DNA of 64,000 nt from Streptomyces sp. NBC_01481. Its GTDB lineage: Bacteria; Actinomycetota; Actinomycetes; Streptomycetales; Streptomycetaceae. Position 1 is the stretch's first letter. Every line of letters begins with the position of its first letter. Under the pieces are notes generated by a model, which did not search any database, had not been told where the DNA came from, and was given only the letters and a program-made list of their open reading frames with translations. Both the position numbers and the translations under genes were made by a program. Positions 1 through 8,412 of the stretch are shown here, in pieces. The stretch is taken from positions 496,001-560,000 of the forward strand of contig NZ_JAPEPT010000004.1 in the NCBI RefSeq assembly GCF_026339995.1, given 5' to 3'.

Positions 1-1
1 C

Positions 2-1381
2 CAGCTGCTGGACGCCATCGATGCCGAGAAGCTGCGCGACCTGAAGGGCTTCGGCGAGAAGACCGAGGAGAACATCCTCCACGGGATCTCCCTGATGCAG
101 AAGGCCGGTGGCGGCCGGATCCTCATCGGCGCGGCCATGGACATCGCCGAACAGATCGTCTCCGACCTGTCAGGCATCCCCGGATGCGAACGATGCACCT
201 ACGCGGGATCGCTGCGCCGCATGAGGGAGACGATCGGGGACATCGACATCCTGGTGGCGGCCGAGCAATCGGCGCCGTTCATGGAGGCCCTGAGCGGCCT
301 TTCCCAAACGGCCGAGGTCATCGCGCACGGCGAGAAGAAGACCTCCATCCGCACCACCAAGGGCCTCCAGGTGGATCTGCGAGTCCTTCCGCCCCAATCC
401 TGGGGAGCGGGACTGCAGTACTTCACCGGATCCAAGGCGCACAACATCCGCACCCGTGAGATCGCCGTACGCCACAAGCTCAAGCTCTCCGAGTACGGGC
501 TCTTCCACGCCAAGACCGGCAAGCTGATCACCTCGGAGTCGGAGGAGGACATCTACGACAGGCTCGGCCTGCCCTGGATCCCGCCGCCCCTGCGTGAGGA
601 CCGGGGGGAGATCGCGGCAGGAATGCGCGGCGAACTCCCCGACCTGCTGGCCGAGAAGGACATCAGGGGCGACCTGCACACCCACACCGACCTCACCGAC
701 GGCCTCGCCCCGCTGGAGGACATGGTCGCCGCCGCTGCCGCCCGGGGCTACGCGTACTACGCGATCACCGACCACGCCCCGAACCTCTACATGCAGCGCA
801 TGACCGACGAGAAGATCCTGGCTCAGCGCGAGCGCGTACGCGAACTCGACCGGAAGCACCACGGGATGCGGCTACTGCACGGAACGGAGCTCAACATCGG
901 CCCGGACGGCGAGGTCGACTGGCCCGACGACTTCCTGGAGGGCTTCGACCTGTGCGTGGCCTCCGTCCATTCACACTTCAACCAGAGCCGGCAGGCGCTC
1001 ACCCGCCGGCTCGTCCGCGCCTGCGAGAACCCGCACGTGGCCGTCATCGGGCACCCCACCACCCGCAGGATCGGCAAGCGCCCCGGGATCGACGCCGACT
1101 TCGACGCCGTCTTCGAAGCCTGCGCGAGAACGGGCACCGCCCTGGAGATCAACGCGCATCCGGAGCGACTCGACCTCTGCGACGAGGACATCCTGCGCGC
1201 GAAGCGGTACGGCGTGAAGTTCGCGGTGAACTCGGACGCGCACTCCACCACGCATCTGCCCTACATGCGCTACGGGGTGGGCACGGCGCAACGCGGATGG
1301 CTGACGAAGGACGACGTCATCAACACCTGGCCGCTGACGAAGCTGCGCCGGTTCCTGCGCAAGGGTGGCGCGGGGGCGTAG
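2..1381 (+). CDS. polX: DNA polymerase X family / PHP phosphoesterase (PolX), 5' end outside window
   Basis: Family X DNA polymerase with 3'-5' exonuclease, a gap-filling repair enzyme in bacteria. The frame is open from base 2 without a start, so the N-terminus lies to the left; 459 residues are visible against about 570-580 usual for the family. The first visible residues contain a helix-hairpin-helix (LKGFGEKTEENIL). A polymerase palm with the metal-binding GDIDIL motif follows. A C-terminal PHP domain begins at about base 670 and shows DLHTHTD, ITDHA, HGTELNI, VASVHSHF, GHPTTR and VNSDAH, the usual metal ligands. It converges on the prenyltransferase gene 17 bp away. Function is from the family; nothing looks broken. 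Confidence 0.93.
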   Translation, partial: QLLDAIDAEKLRDLKGFGEKTEENILHGISLMQKAGGGRILIGAAMDIAEQIVSDLSGIPGCERCTYAGSLRRMRETIGDIDILVAAEQSAPFMEALSGLSQTAEVIAHGEKKTSIRTTKGLQVDLRVLPPQSWGAGLQYFTGSKAHNIRTREIAVRHKLKLSEYGLFHAKTGKLITSESEEDIYDRLGLPWIPPPLREDRGEIAAGMRGELPDLLAEKDIRGDLHTHTDLTDGLAPLEDMVAAAAARGYAYYAITDHAPNLYMQRMTDEKILAQRERVRELDRKHHGMRLLHGTELNIGPDGEVDWPDDFLEGFDLCVASVHSHFNQSRQALTRRLVRACENPHVAVIGHPTTRRIGKRPGIDADFDAVFEACARTGTALEINAHPERLDLCDEDILRAKRYGVKFAVNSDAHSTTHLPYMRYGVGTAQRGWLTKDDVINTWPLTKLRRFLRKGGAGA

Positions 1382-1398
1382 TGGCGATGACGCCGGCG

Positions 1399-2268
1399 TC
1401 ACGAAAGGGCGGTGCCCCGTGCCAGGAGCAGTGCCACATCGGCCGCCGCCACGGCGACCGTCCCGGCGAACGCCGCCTTGCGCCAGTACCGGCCAAGTGC
1501 GAGCCCCGCGACCGCTGTCGGCACTGCCGCGAACAGCGTGGCCGCTCCCCATGCGCCCGGCGGTCCCGCGGGGCCCAGCACCAGTACCGCCGTTGCCGCC
1601 ACCAGGGGGACCGGCAGCAGCAGCCGGGTGCCGGTGACGCCCAGCCGGTGCGGCAGTCCGCGTACCCCGGTCCGCAGATCGTCGGGGATGTCGGGGAGTA
1701 CGTCGCCCAGATGGGCCGCGATGCCAAGGAGTGCTCCGGCCGTCACGGCCCACCATGCCGGCCAGGGACGGCCGGGCATGCTCAGGGTGACGAACGCCGG
1801 AAGACTGCCGAATCCGACCGCGTACGGGAGCCAGGACAGCACCGTCGCCTTCAGCTTCACGTTGTACGCCCATGCCGCCGCGACCGCGGCGAGGTGCACC
1901 GTACCGGCGGCAAGGCCGCAGGCCAGCGACAGCGGCACACACAGCAGGAGGGCGGCGAACGCCGCGGCCCACACAGCGCCCGGGCCCACGGAACCGTCGG
2001 CCACCGGCTTCCCCCGGCGGCCGACCGCGGCGTCGCGCTGGGCATCGAAGGCGTCGTTGCACCAGCCCACCGAGAGCTGGCCGGCCAGGACGGCCGCGCC
2101 GATCAGCGCGCAACGGGCGCTGCTGAGGCGGGCACTGACGGCCAGTCCGGTGGCCAGGACCGCCACCGCGACCACCGGTCCCGGATGGCAGGACAGAACC
2201 AGCCCGGCCGCGCGGCGCAGGGGCCACGAAGCCGGGGCGTATACGGGTGACCGATCCGTGGTGCCCAT
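1399..2268 (-). CDS. UbiA-family membrane prenyltransferase
   Basis: Integral-membrane aromatic prenyltransferase of 289 residues. Both Asp-rich prenyl-diphosphate-binding motifs are present: NDAFDAQRD near residue 70 and DVLPDIPDD near residue 195. The family motif AYNVKLK and about eight hydrophobic helices also fit UbiA. The start is the ATG giving MGTTDRSP; the upstream SD is weak. The gene is transcribed away from the type III PKS operon across a 120 bp gap, which suggests (inference) that it prenylates the phenolic product of that operon or feeds a related quinone. Primary-metabolism members such as MenA or UbiA proper usually sit in other contexts. The acceptor substrate cannot be read from the sequence. 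Confidence 0.82.
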   Translation of the reverse strand: MGTTDRSPVYAPASWPLRRAAGLVLSCHPGPVVAVAVLATGLAVSARLSSARCALIGAAVLAGQLSVGWCNDAFDAQRDAAVGRRGKPVADGSVGPGAVWAAAFAALLLCVPLSLACGLAAGTVHLAAVAAAWAYNVKLKATVLSWLPYAVGFGSLPAFVTLSMPGRPWPAWWAVTAGALLGIAAHLGDVLPDIPDDLRTGVRGLPHRLGVTGTRLLLPVPLVAATAVLVLGPAGPPGAWGAATLFAAVPTAVAGLALGRYWRKAAFAGTVAVAAADVALLLARGTALS

Positions 2269-2362
2269 CGTGTGATCGTAGGCACTCCGAGGCGCAAGGG
2301 TGTGACAGCCGCACGGGCTACTTGAGGTGTCCCGTGCCCGCGCGCGGGCTAGGAATGGGCCC

Positions 2363-2392
2363 ATGATGCCTTCCAGGCGGGAAGCCGGATGA
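2363..2392 (+). other. Possible 9-codon leader ORF coupled to the PKS start
   Basis: Two consecutive ATG codons open a nine-codon frame (MMPSRREAG) whose TGA overlaps the PKS ATG as ATGA. An AGGA stretch lies 8 bases upstream of the first ATG. This arrangement would allow translational coupling into the PKS gene. It may be chance, because the PKS start also has a purine-rich stretch of its own just upstream. Confidence 0.3.
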
Positions 2393-3444
2393 CCCGGATC
2401 GCAGCCGTTCACGGCGCCCTGGCACCCCACCGCCACCCCCAGCGCGACATCACCGACATGGTGGCTCGCACCTGCCTGCCACCGGGCGCCGACCGCCGTG
2501 TCCTCGATCGCCTTCATGAGAACGCGCAGGTGCGCACGCGGCACACGGTGCTGCCCCTGGAACGTTACGGCGAGCTGGACGGCCTCGGCGCCGCCAACGA
2601 CGTGTTCATCACGGCGGCCACGAGCATGGGTGCAGAGGTGGTTCGCGGTGCGCTGCGGACTGCGGGGCTGCGGCCCACCGATGTGGACCTGCTGATGTTC
2701 ACCTCCGTCACCGGAGTGGCCGCGCCCTCCGTCGACGCCCGGCTCGTCGGACGTCTCGGCCTGCGGCCCGATGTGAAACGGCTGCCGGTCTTCGGCCTGG
2801 GCTGCGTCGCCGGAGCGGCCGGCGTGGCCCGGCTGCACGACTACCTGCTCGGCCGGCCCGACCACGTGGCCGTGCTCCTGTCCGTCGAACTCTGCTCGCT
2901 CACCTTCCAGCGCAACGACACGCGGCCCGCCAACCTGGTGGCGACCGCACTGTTCGGCGACGGGGCGGCGGCCGTCGTTGCCGTCGGCGACAAGGCGGCC
3001 CGGGCGGCGGGCCCCGAGGTGGTGGCCACTCGCAGCCGCATGTACCCCGACACCGAACACCTCATGGGCTGGGACATCCAGAGCTCCGGCTTCGGCGTGG
3101 TGCTCGACGCGGCCATCCCCGACGTCGTGCGCCGCCATCTCAAGGGCGACGTCGAGGGATTCCTGGAGGAGCACGGCCTCAAGCCGAAGGACGTGGCCCA
3201 CTGGGTGTGCCATCCCGGTGGACCCAAGGTCCTGGAAGCCGTCTCCGACGTTCTCTCCCTGCCCGACGGTGCCCTCGACGTCACCTGGCGCTCGCTCGCC
3301 AATGTCGGCAACCTGTCCTCGTCCTCGGTCCTGCACGTCCTTCGGGACACGCTCCAGCAGAAGTGTCCCGAACCGGGAACGCCCGGTCTGCTGCTGGCCA
3401 TGGGACCGGGATTCTGCTGCGAACTGGTGCTGCTGCGCTGGTAG
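2389..3444 (+). CDS. Type III polyketide synthase, alkylresorcinol/chalcone synthase-like
   Basis: Type III PKS of 351 residues, the usual length, that condenses an acyl-CoA starter with malonyl-type extenders without an ACP. The catalytic triad is complete: Cys139 in GLGCVAGAAG, His275 in CHPGGPK and Asn308 in GNLSSSS, with the same spacing as plant chalcone synthase. It is the first gene of a tight three-gene operon with an isoprenylcysteine-methyltransferase-like protein and an FAD hydroxylase. Gene order and families match the Streptomyces griseus phenolic-lipid operon srsA-srsB-srsC (established), where SrsA makes alkylresorcinols. A phenolic-lipid product is therefore the best inference; RppA-type naphthalene synthases lack this partner set. 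Confidence 0.9.
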   Translation: MTRIAAVHGALAPHRHPQRDITDMVARTCLPPGADRRVLDRLHENAQVRTRHTVLPLERYGELDGLGAANDVFITAATSMGAEVVRGALRTAGLRPTDVDLLMFTSVTGVAAPSVDARLVGRLGLRPDVKRLPVFGLGCVAGAAGVARLHDYLLGRPDHVAVLLSVELCSLTFQRNDTRPANLVATALFGDGAAAVVAVGDKAARAAGPEVVATRSRMYPDTEHLMGWDIQSSGFGVVLDAAIPDVVRRHLKGDVEGFLEEHGLKPKDVAHWVCHPGGPKVLEAVSDVLSLPDGALDVTWRSLANVGNLSSSSVLHVLRDTLQQKCPEPGTPGLLLAMGPGFCCELVLLRW

Positions 3445-3457
3445 TTCGGAGAAACCG

Positions 3458-3985
3458 ATGATCTGGTACACCGCCGGGGTGCTGGCTGTCGCGGCCGAGC
3501 GACTCGCCGAACTCGCCGTGGCGCTGCGCAACGCCCGCTGGAGCCGGGCACGCGGCGGCATCGAAACCGGCAGAGGCCACTACCCCGCCATGGTCGCCCT
3601 GCACACCGCCCTGCTGGCGGGCTGTCTCGCCGAAGTCCGGCTGGCCGGCCGCCCGTTCCTGCCGCTGTTCAGCTGGACGATGGTGGTCGTGGTGGTGGCC
3701 GCCCAGGTCTTGCGCTGGTGGTGCATCCGTACGCTCGGACATCAGTGGAACACCCGCGTCATCGTCGTCCCGGGCCTGCCCCTGGTGACCGGCGGGCCCT
3801 ACCGATGGCTGCGCCACCCCAACTACGTCGCGGTCGCCGCCGAGGGGCTTGCCCTGCCACTGGTCCACGGTGCGTGGGTGACCGCCCTTGCCTTCACGGC
3901 GCTCAACTCCCTGCTCATGGCGGTTCGCATCCGGTGCGAGGACGGGGCCCTGGCTCTCGCGACAGCCGGAGGAGTGCGGACGTGA
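3458..3985 (+). CDS. Isoprenylcysteine carboxyl methyltransferase-like membrane protein (SrsB-like)
   Basis: Small polytopic protein of 175 residues with four to five hydrophobic helices and the C-terminal signature of the ICMT/phospholipid methyltransferase superfamily: GHQWNTRVIV, then GPYRWLRHPNYVA, then a late glutamate in RIRCED. In srs-type operons the homologue methylates the alkylresorcinol hydroxyl (known for S. griseus SrsB). It starts 13 bp after the PKS stop, and its stop overlaps the next GTG start, so the three genes are almost certainly co-transcribed. It has no CaaX-protein role in bacteria; the methyl acceptor here is inferred. Confidence 0.83.
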   Translation: MIWYTAGVLAVAAERLAELAVALRNARWSRARGGIETGRGHYPAMVALHTALLAGCLAEVRLAGRPFLPLFSWTMVVVVVAAQVLRWWCIRTLGHQWNTRVIVVPGLPLVTGGPYRWLRHPNYVAVAAEGLALPLVHGAWVTALAFTALNSLLMAVRIRCEDGALALATAGGVRT

Positions 3986-4998
3986 TCGACGTGCTGGTCG
4001 CGGGCGGAGGCCCGGCCGGCCTGGCGGCCGCGATCCATGCCGCCGGGGCGGGGATGGAAGCCGTGGTCGTCGAACCGCGCCCCGCTCCCGTCGACAAGGC
4101 GTGCGGCGAGGGAATCATGCCCAGCGGTGTGGCGGCGCTGCGTTCGCTGGGTGTCGACGTGTCGGGCCGTGATCTGCGCGGGATCCGCTACCTCGACGGT
4201 GCCCGTCGTGCGGAGGCAACGTTCCGGGACCGCCCGGGGCTCGGCGTACGGCGGACGGAGCTGCACGACGCCCTGTATCAACGGGCCCTGGACATCGGGG
4301 TGAAGATCGTGCCGGGCAAGGTGGGGGAGGTCCGCCAGAGCCACGACCGGGTCAGGGCGGCGGGGCTGACGGCGCGTTGGCTGATCGCCGCCGACGGCCT
4401 GCACTCACCGCTGCGCCGCGCGCTCGGCCTGGACAGTCCCGGGGGAGCAGTACACCGTCGCTACGGCCTGCGGCGCCACTACCGCATCGCACCGTGGGCC
4501 GACTTCGTGGAAGTCCACTGGTCCCGCCACGGTGAGGCGTACGTGACGCCGGTCGGTGACGACCTGGTGGGGGTCGCCGTGCTCAGCCGCCACCGTCGCT
4601 CCTACGAAGAGCACATGGCGGGATTTCCCGTACTCGCCGAGTTGCTCCGGGACCGGGAGGCGAATTCCGTACGCGGCGCCGGACCGTTGCGGCAGCGGGC
4701 GCGGACCCAGTGGTCCGGGCGGGCCCTGCTCGTCGGCGACGCGGCCGGCTATGTCGATGCCCTGACGGGTGAGGGTGTCGCCTTGGCGCTGGCGACGGCC
4801 GCGGCCGCCGTTCGGACTCTGGCCGCCGCCCGTCCTCAGGACTACCCCGCGCAGTGGGCGCGGCTGACCAGGCGCCACCGTCTGCTCACCGAGGGTCTAC
4901 TGCGAGCCGCCCGGTACCCCGGCACAGCACGCCTGATCGTTCCCGCGGCCCACCGCCTGCCGGCCGTCTTCAGAGCGGCGGTGCACGCACTGCAGTAG
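3982..4998 (+). CDS. FAD-dependent monooxygenase/hydroxylase (SrsC-like)
   Basis: Flavoprotein of 338 residues in the UbiH/geranylgeranyl-reductase-like group. The N-terminal Rossmann motif is VAGGGPAGLAAA, the CGEGIMP segment follows, and the second FAD motif is GDAAGYVDALTGEG. The GTG start overlaps the preceding TGA by four bases (GTGA), indicating coupling. In S. griseus the equivalent SrsC hydroxylates the methylated alkylresorcinol toward a quinone-type product. By analogy this enzyme would finish the phenolic lipid before or after prenylation by the divergent UbiA protein (inference). Confidence 0.82.
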   Translation: MIDVLVAGGGPAGLAAAIHAAGAGMEAVVVEPRPAPVDKACGEGIMPSGVAALRSLGVDVSGRDLRGIRYLDGARRAEATFRDRPGLGVRRTELHDALYQRALDIGVKIVPGKVGEVRQSHDRVRAAGLTARWLIAADGLHSPLRRALGLDSPGGAVHRRYGLRRHYRIAPWADFVEVHWSRHGEAYVTPVGDDLVGVAVLSRHRRSYEEHMAGFPVLAELLRDREANSVRGAGPLRQRARTQWSGRALLVGDAAGYVDALTGEGVALALATAAAAVRTLAAARPQDYPAQWARLTRRHRLLTEGLLRAARYPGTARLIVPAAHRLPAVFRAAVHALQ

Positions 4999-5065
4999 GC
5001 GCAGGCCAGGAGCCCGGCCGCGCCCCCGTCCCGGCTGCCGATGGGGACTCTGAGATCCTGACAGG

Positions 5066-5830
5066 GTGCTGCACACACCACGTCCTCCCCAGTCCATAAC
5101 GGCGGACTCACCCCACCCCGAGGTGAGCCCCCTGCTCACCCAGTCCTGGCTGGACCTGGCATTCGTGCACTGGGCCGCCGACCCGGCGGACGTGGCACCG
5201 CTCCTGCCGCCCGGCACGACTCCCGACACCCTCCACGGGGTCACCTACATCGGACTTGTCGCCTTCCGGATGCACCGCGTCGGCTGGTTCCGCCTGCCCG
5301 GCGTCCCCTACCTGGGCACTTTTCCCGAGACCAACGTCCGTCTCTACTCGCGCGATTCCCATGGGCGGCGCGGGGTGGTCTTCCGGTCGCTCGACGCCTC
5401 CCGGCTGATCCCGGTGGCCGTCGCACGAGCGGCTTTCCGGCTGCCGTACCTGTGGTCTCGCATGTCGATCCGGCGGGACGGCGACGTGCTCACCTACACG
5501 AGCACGCGGCGCTGGCCCGGACCGCGAGGCGCGCACAGCCGGATTGCCCTGCGGATCGGTGAGAGGGTCGAGGACCCCAGCGAGCTGGAGCACTTCCTGA
5601 CCGCCCGCTGGGGCATGCACAACACGTTCTTCGGCCGGTCGGTATACCTGCCCAACACGCATCCGCGCTGGCCCCTGCACCGCGGCGAGCTCATCGAGTG
5701 CGACGAGGACCTGGTGAGGGCGGCGGGACTGCCCGAACCGGAGGGCGAGCCGGTGAGCGTGCTGTACTCGCCGGGGGTCCCGGTACGCTTCGGCCGCCCG
5801 GCCCGCCCCGGCGGTATCCCGACCCCTTAG
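5066..5830 (+). CDS. DUF2071 (YqjF-like) family protein
   Basis: Soluble protein of 254 residues resembling the DUF2071/YqjF family, which has an acetoacetate-decarboxylase-like fold but no assigned reaction in most members. Family-typical stretches are LTQSWLDLAFVHW near the start, the central FPETNVRLY, and RWGMHNTFFGRSVY near residue 190. The GTG start is the first in frame. It lies 67 bp after the hydroxylase, so it may be read through from the phenolic-lipid operon, but no functional link is visible. It converges on the IclR gene with a 28 bp gap. Confidence 0.75.
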   Translation: MLHTPRPPQSITADSPHPEVSPLLTQSWLDLAFVHWAADPADVAPLLPPGTTPDTLHGVTYIGLVAFRMHRVGWFRLPGVPYLGTFPETNVRLYSRDSHGRRGVVFRSLDASRLIPVAVARAAFRLPYLWSRMSIRRDGDVLTYTSTRRWPGPRGAHSRIALRIGERVEDPSELEHFLTARWGMHNTFFGRSVYLPNTHPRWPLHRGELIECDEDLVRAAGLPEPEGEPVSVLYSPGVPVRFGRPARPGGIPTP

Positions 5831-5858
5831 GTCCTGTAGGCGCGCCCCAACGCCCGGC

Positions 5859-7481
5859 TCAGGCCGTCGGGATCCTCGTGAAGCGCCCCGCGATGTGCAG
5901 ATCGGCCTCGATCGCGGCGGCGGTCGCCCGCAACTCGGGAAGGACCTCGGCCAGGCACTGCTGAACCGTGCGGCGGCTGCTGTGCATGGCGACGTTCACG
6001 GCCGCGACCGACTTTCCGTCGAGATCGCGCACCGGTACGGCGATTGAGCGCAGGCCCTCCTCGAGCTCCTCGTCGACCAGCGCGTACCCCTCTTGTGCCA
6101 CGCTCTGCAGGACCGCTTCGAGTTCCGGCAGGCCGGTGACGGTCCGGGGCGTCAGCGCCCGCCGTTCGGTGCGCTCCAGCCGGGCGGCGCGTTCATGCGG
6201 TGGCAGGCCGGCCAGCAGGACGCGGCCCATGGACGCCGCGTACGCCGGAAATCTCGTACCGATCTGGATGTTGACGCTCATGATCCGGCCGGTGGCGACG
6301 CGGGCCGTGTACTGGATGGCGTCGCCGTCGAGCACGGCCAGGGATGCCGAGTCGTGCACCTGCTGGACGAGGGTGACCAGATGGGGCGAGGCGATCTCGG
6401 AGAGTGTGGTGCGCGACAGCGGCGGACAGCCGAGTGCGAGCACGCTCGGGGTGAGCCGGAAGGCCCGCTCCCGTGCCTCCACGTACCCCAGGTGCTTCAG
6501 CGTGATGAGGGCGCGGCGGGCAGTGGCCCGGGCGAGACCGGTGGCCTCCGCGACGGCGGCGAGAGTGAGTTCCGCCCTGCCGTGCCCGAAGGCGGTGATC
6601 ACCGTGAGGCCGCGCGCTAGCGACTCCACGAACTCCGCGCCGAGCTCCTGCTTGGAGGCGTTGGTCCAGTCGGCGAGTCCACCGGCGGGCGGCTCGTCGG
6701 CCCGCTCTTCATCTGCCGGGTGACTCAGGCGATGTTCCATTGCGGCAACGGCATCGCGCGCCCGTGGCAGCAGTGACTCCCGCAGCGACTCGGCGCTGTG
6801 GCGGCTGGTGTGGCTCACCAGGCTCACGGCGCAGACCACTTCGCCGTCGGGAGCCCGGACCGGCAGTGCGAGGGCGATCAGTCCCGGCTCGATCAGCTGG
6901 TCGTCCACGGCCCAGCCCTGCGCGCGTGCCTCGGCCGCGCGCTCTTCGAAGGCGTGGCCGTGCGGGTCGGCGGTCCGTCGCGCATGCCAGTGCGCCCACT
7001 CCTCCTCGCTCCAGTACGCGGCGAACACCGTTCCCTGCGCGGTGCGTTCGGCGGGCAGCAGATCCCCGATGCGGAAGGTGAGGGACATGGCCCGGCGCCG
7101 GGTGGTCTGATGCACGAAGCGGATGCCGTCGCGGTCCGGTACGGCCAGGGACACGGACTCGTCGAGTTCGGCGGCAAGCTTCTCGGCGAGCGGGCCGAGC
7201 AGTCCCGGCAGCCGGATGGCGGCCAGATAGGCGTTGCCGAGTTCCATGAGGCGCGGCGCCAGGACGGCGCGGTGGCCGTCGAGCCTGAGGTAGCCCATGC
7301 GTGCCAGGGTGGCGGCGATCCGGTCGATGGTGGAGCGGGCGAGGCCGGTGGAGCGTACGAGCTCGCTCACGGTCATCGCGCCGCCGGCCTCGCTGATGAT
7401 GCGCAGCACGGAGATGCCGCGCATCAGCGGCCCTACGGCTTCGGCGGGTGCCGTGTCGTGGGTCGGCGTTGTGACGGCCAT
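5859..7481 (-). CDS. Double-length IclR-family transcriptional regulator
   Basis: Regulator of 540 residues built from two complete IclR units in tandem. The first has a winged HTH at about residues 15-75 (ELVRSTGLARSTIDRIAATL) and an effector domain to about 265. The second has an HTH at about 290-350 (VAEATGLARATARRALITL) and an effector domain to about 535. Single-unit PcaR/PobR-type proteins are about 260 residues, so this is an internal duplication and fusion. The chosen ATG has GGAGGG upstream. It is divergent from pcaIJF-pobA with an operator-like palindrome between, so the likely role is control of aromatic-acid catabolism by beta-ketoadipate or 4-hydroxybenzoate (inference). Confidence 0.88.
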   Translation of the reverse strand: MAVTTPTHDTAPAEAVGPLMRGISVLRIISEAGGAMTVSELVRSTGLARSTIDRIAATLARMGYLRLDGHRAVLAPRLMELGNAYLAAIRLPGLLGPLAEKLAAELDESVSLAVPDRDGIRFVHQTTRRRAMSLTFRIGDLLPAERTAQGTVFAAYWSEEEWAHWHARRTADPHGHAFEERAAEARAQGWAVDDQLIEPGLIALALPVRAPDGEVVCAVSLVSHTSRHSAESLRESLLPRARDAVAAMEHRLSHPADEERADEPPAGGLADWTNASKQELGAEFVESLARGLTVITAFGHGRAELTLAAVAEATGLARATARRALITLKHLGYVEARERAFRLTPSVLALGCPPLSRTTLSEIASPHLVTLVQQVHDSASLAVLDGDAIQYTARVATGRIMSVNIQIGTRFPAYAASMGRVLLAGLPPHERAARLERTERRALTPRTVTGLPELEAVLQSVAQEGYALVDEELEEGLRSIAVPVRDLDGKSVAAVNVAMHSSRRTVQQCLAEVLPELRATAAAIEADLHIAGRFTRIPTA

Positions 7482-7560
7482 CGGCCCTCCGTGCGGTTGT
7501 GGAGCGGGGTCCTTCTGGGTCCCTCGGCGTTCCGTGCAGCCGTTGACATTGCGTGGCCGG

Positions 7561-7599
7561 TGAACGCACACTCTCGAAGTAGAAGTGAACTGTAGTTCA
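7561..7599. promoter_or_regulatory. Probable IclR operator: palindrome plus a direct half-site
   Basis: TGAACT-GT-AGTTCA (7586-7599) is a perfect inverted repeat with a 2 bp centre, and a further TGAAC half-site lies 25 bp upstream at 7561. A TTGACA hexamer is at 7543-7548 on the plus strand. Three half-sites, two palindromic and one direct, recall the layout known for the IclR proteins PcaU and PobR of Acinetobacter. The site lies between the IclR gene and pcaI, so it could control both. Confidence 0.55.
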
Positions 7600-7656
7600 T
7601 CTGGCGAACAACAGCATCCCTGCAGGTTCTGTCGGCTGGTGACAAGGAACCCCTCC

Positions 7657-8412
7657 ATGGACAAGGCCAAGCAGAGCGCCGCCGAGGCGATCGCCGACAT
7701 CGGCGACGGCGCCTCGCTGGCCGTCGGCGGCTTCGGGCTGAGCGGTGTGCCCAACACGCTGATCGCGGCGCTCCTGGCTCGTGGTGTCCGCGGGCTGCAG
7801 GTGGTTTCCAACAACTGCGGGGTGGACGGCGCCGGGCTCGGCACCCTGCTCGCCGCGGGCCGTATCGCCCGCGTCACCGGCTCGTACATCGGTGAGAACA
7901 AGGAATTCGCCCGCCAGTACCTCGGCGGCGAGCTGGAGGTCGAGCTCGTCCCCCAGGGCACTCTCGCCGAGCGTCTGCGGGCCGGTGGCTGCGGCATCCC
8001 CGCCTTCTTCACCCCCGCCGGAGTCGGCACCCAGGTCGCCGACGGCGGCCTGCCCCGCCGGTATGCAGCGGACGGCCGGGTGGCCGTGCCGAGCCCCGCC
8101 AAGGAAATCCGCACCTTCGACGGACTCGAGCACGTCCTCGAGTACGGCATCACCACCGACTTCGCGCTCGTACGGGCCGCAAAGGGCGACCGCAACGGCA
8201 ATCTCGTCTTCAGCAAGACATCCCGCAACTTCAACCCCCTCGCCGCGATGGCGGGCCGCGTGACCGTCGCCGAGGTCGAGGAACTGGTCGAACCCGGCGA
8301 GATCGACCCCGATGCCGTCCATCTGCCCGGGGTGTTCGTCCAGCGCGTGGTGGTGCTCACCCCCGGGCAGGCCGCCGACAAGCAGATCGAGAAGAGGACG
8401 GTACGAGGCTGA
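7657..8412 (+). CDS. pcaI: 3-oxoadipate CoA-transferase subunit A
   Basis: Alpha subunit of a two-subunit CoA transferase, 251 residues, moving CoA from succinyl-CoA to 3-oxoadipate (beta-ketoadipate). The CoA-binding glycine-rich segment is GGFGLSGVPNTLI near residue 24, followed by NNCGVDG, GSYIGEN and FFTPAGVGT, all typical of SCOT/PcaI alpha chains. The ATG is preceded by AAGGA; a GTG six codons upstream is less well placed. It overlaps the beta subunit by one base (TGATG). Acetoacetate transferases are very similar. The adjacent beta-ketoadipyl thiolase and pobA favour the pca assignment. Confidence 0.88.
   Translation: MDKAKQSAAEAIADIGDGASLAVGGFGLSGVPNTLIAALLARGVRGLQVVSNNCGVDGAGLGTLLAAGRIARVTGSYIGENKEFARQYLGGELEVELVPQGTLAERLRAGGCGIPAFFTPAGVGTQVADGGLPRRYAADGRVAVPSPAKEIRTFDGLEHVLEYGITTDFALVRAAKGDRNGNLVFSKTSRNFNPLAAMAGRVTVAEVEELVEPGEIDPDAVHLPGVFVQRVVVLTPGQAADKQIEKRTVRG

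Noticed and set aside
971..2314. Long minus-strand open frame antisense to the polX end and in another frame of the prenyltransferase gene
   Set aside because: Composition-driven open frame with Arg/Gly/Pro-rich translation and no domain; the true genes on each side explain the coding bias.
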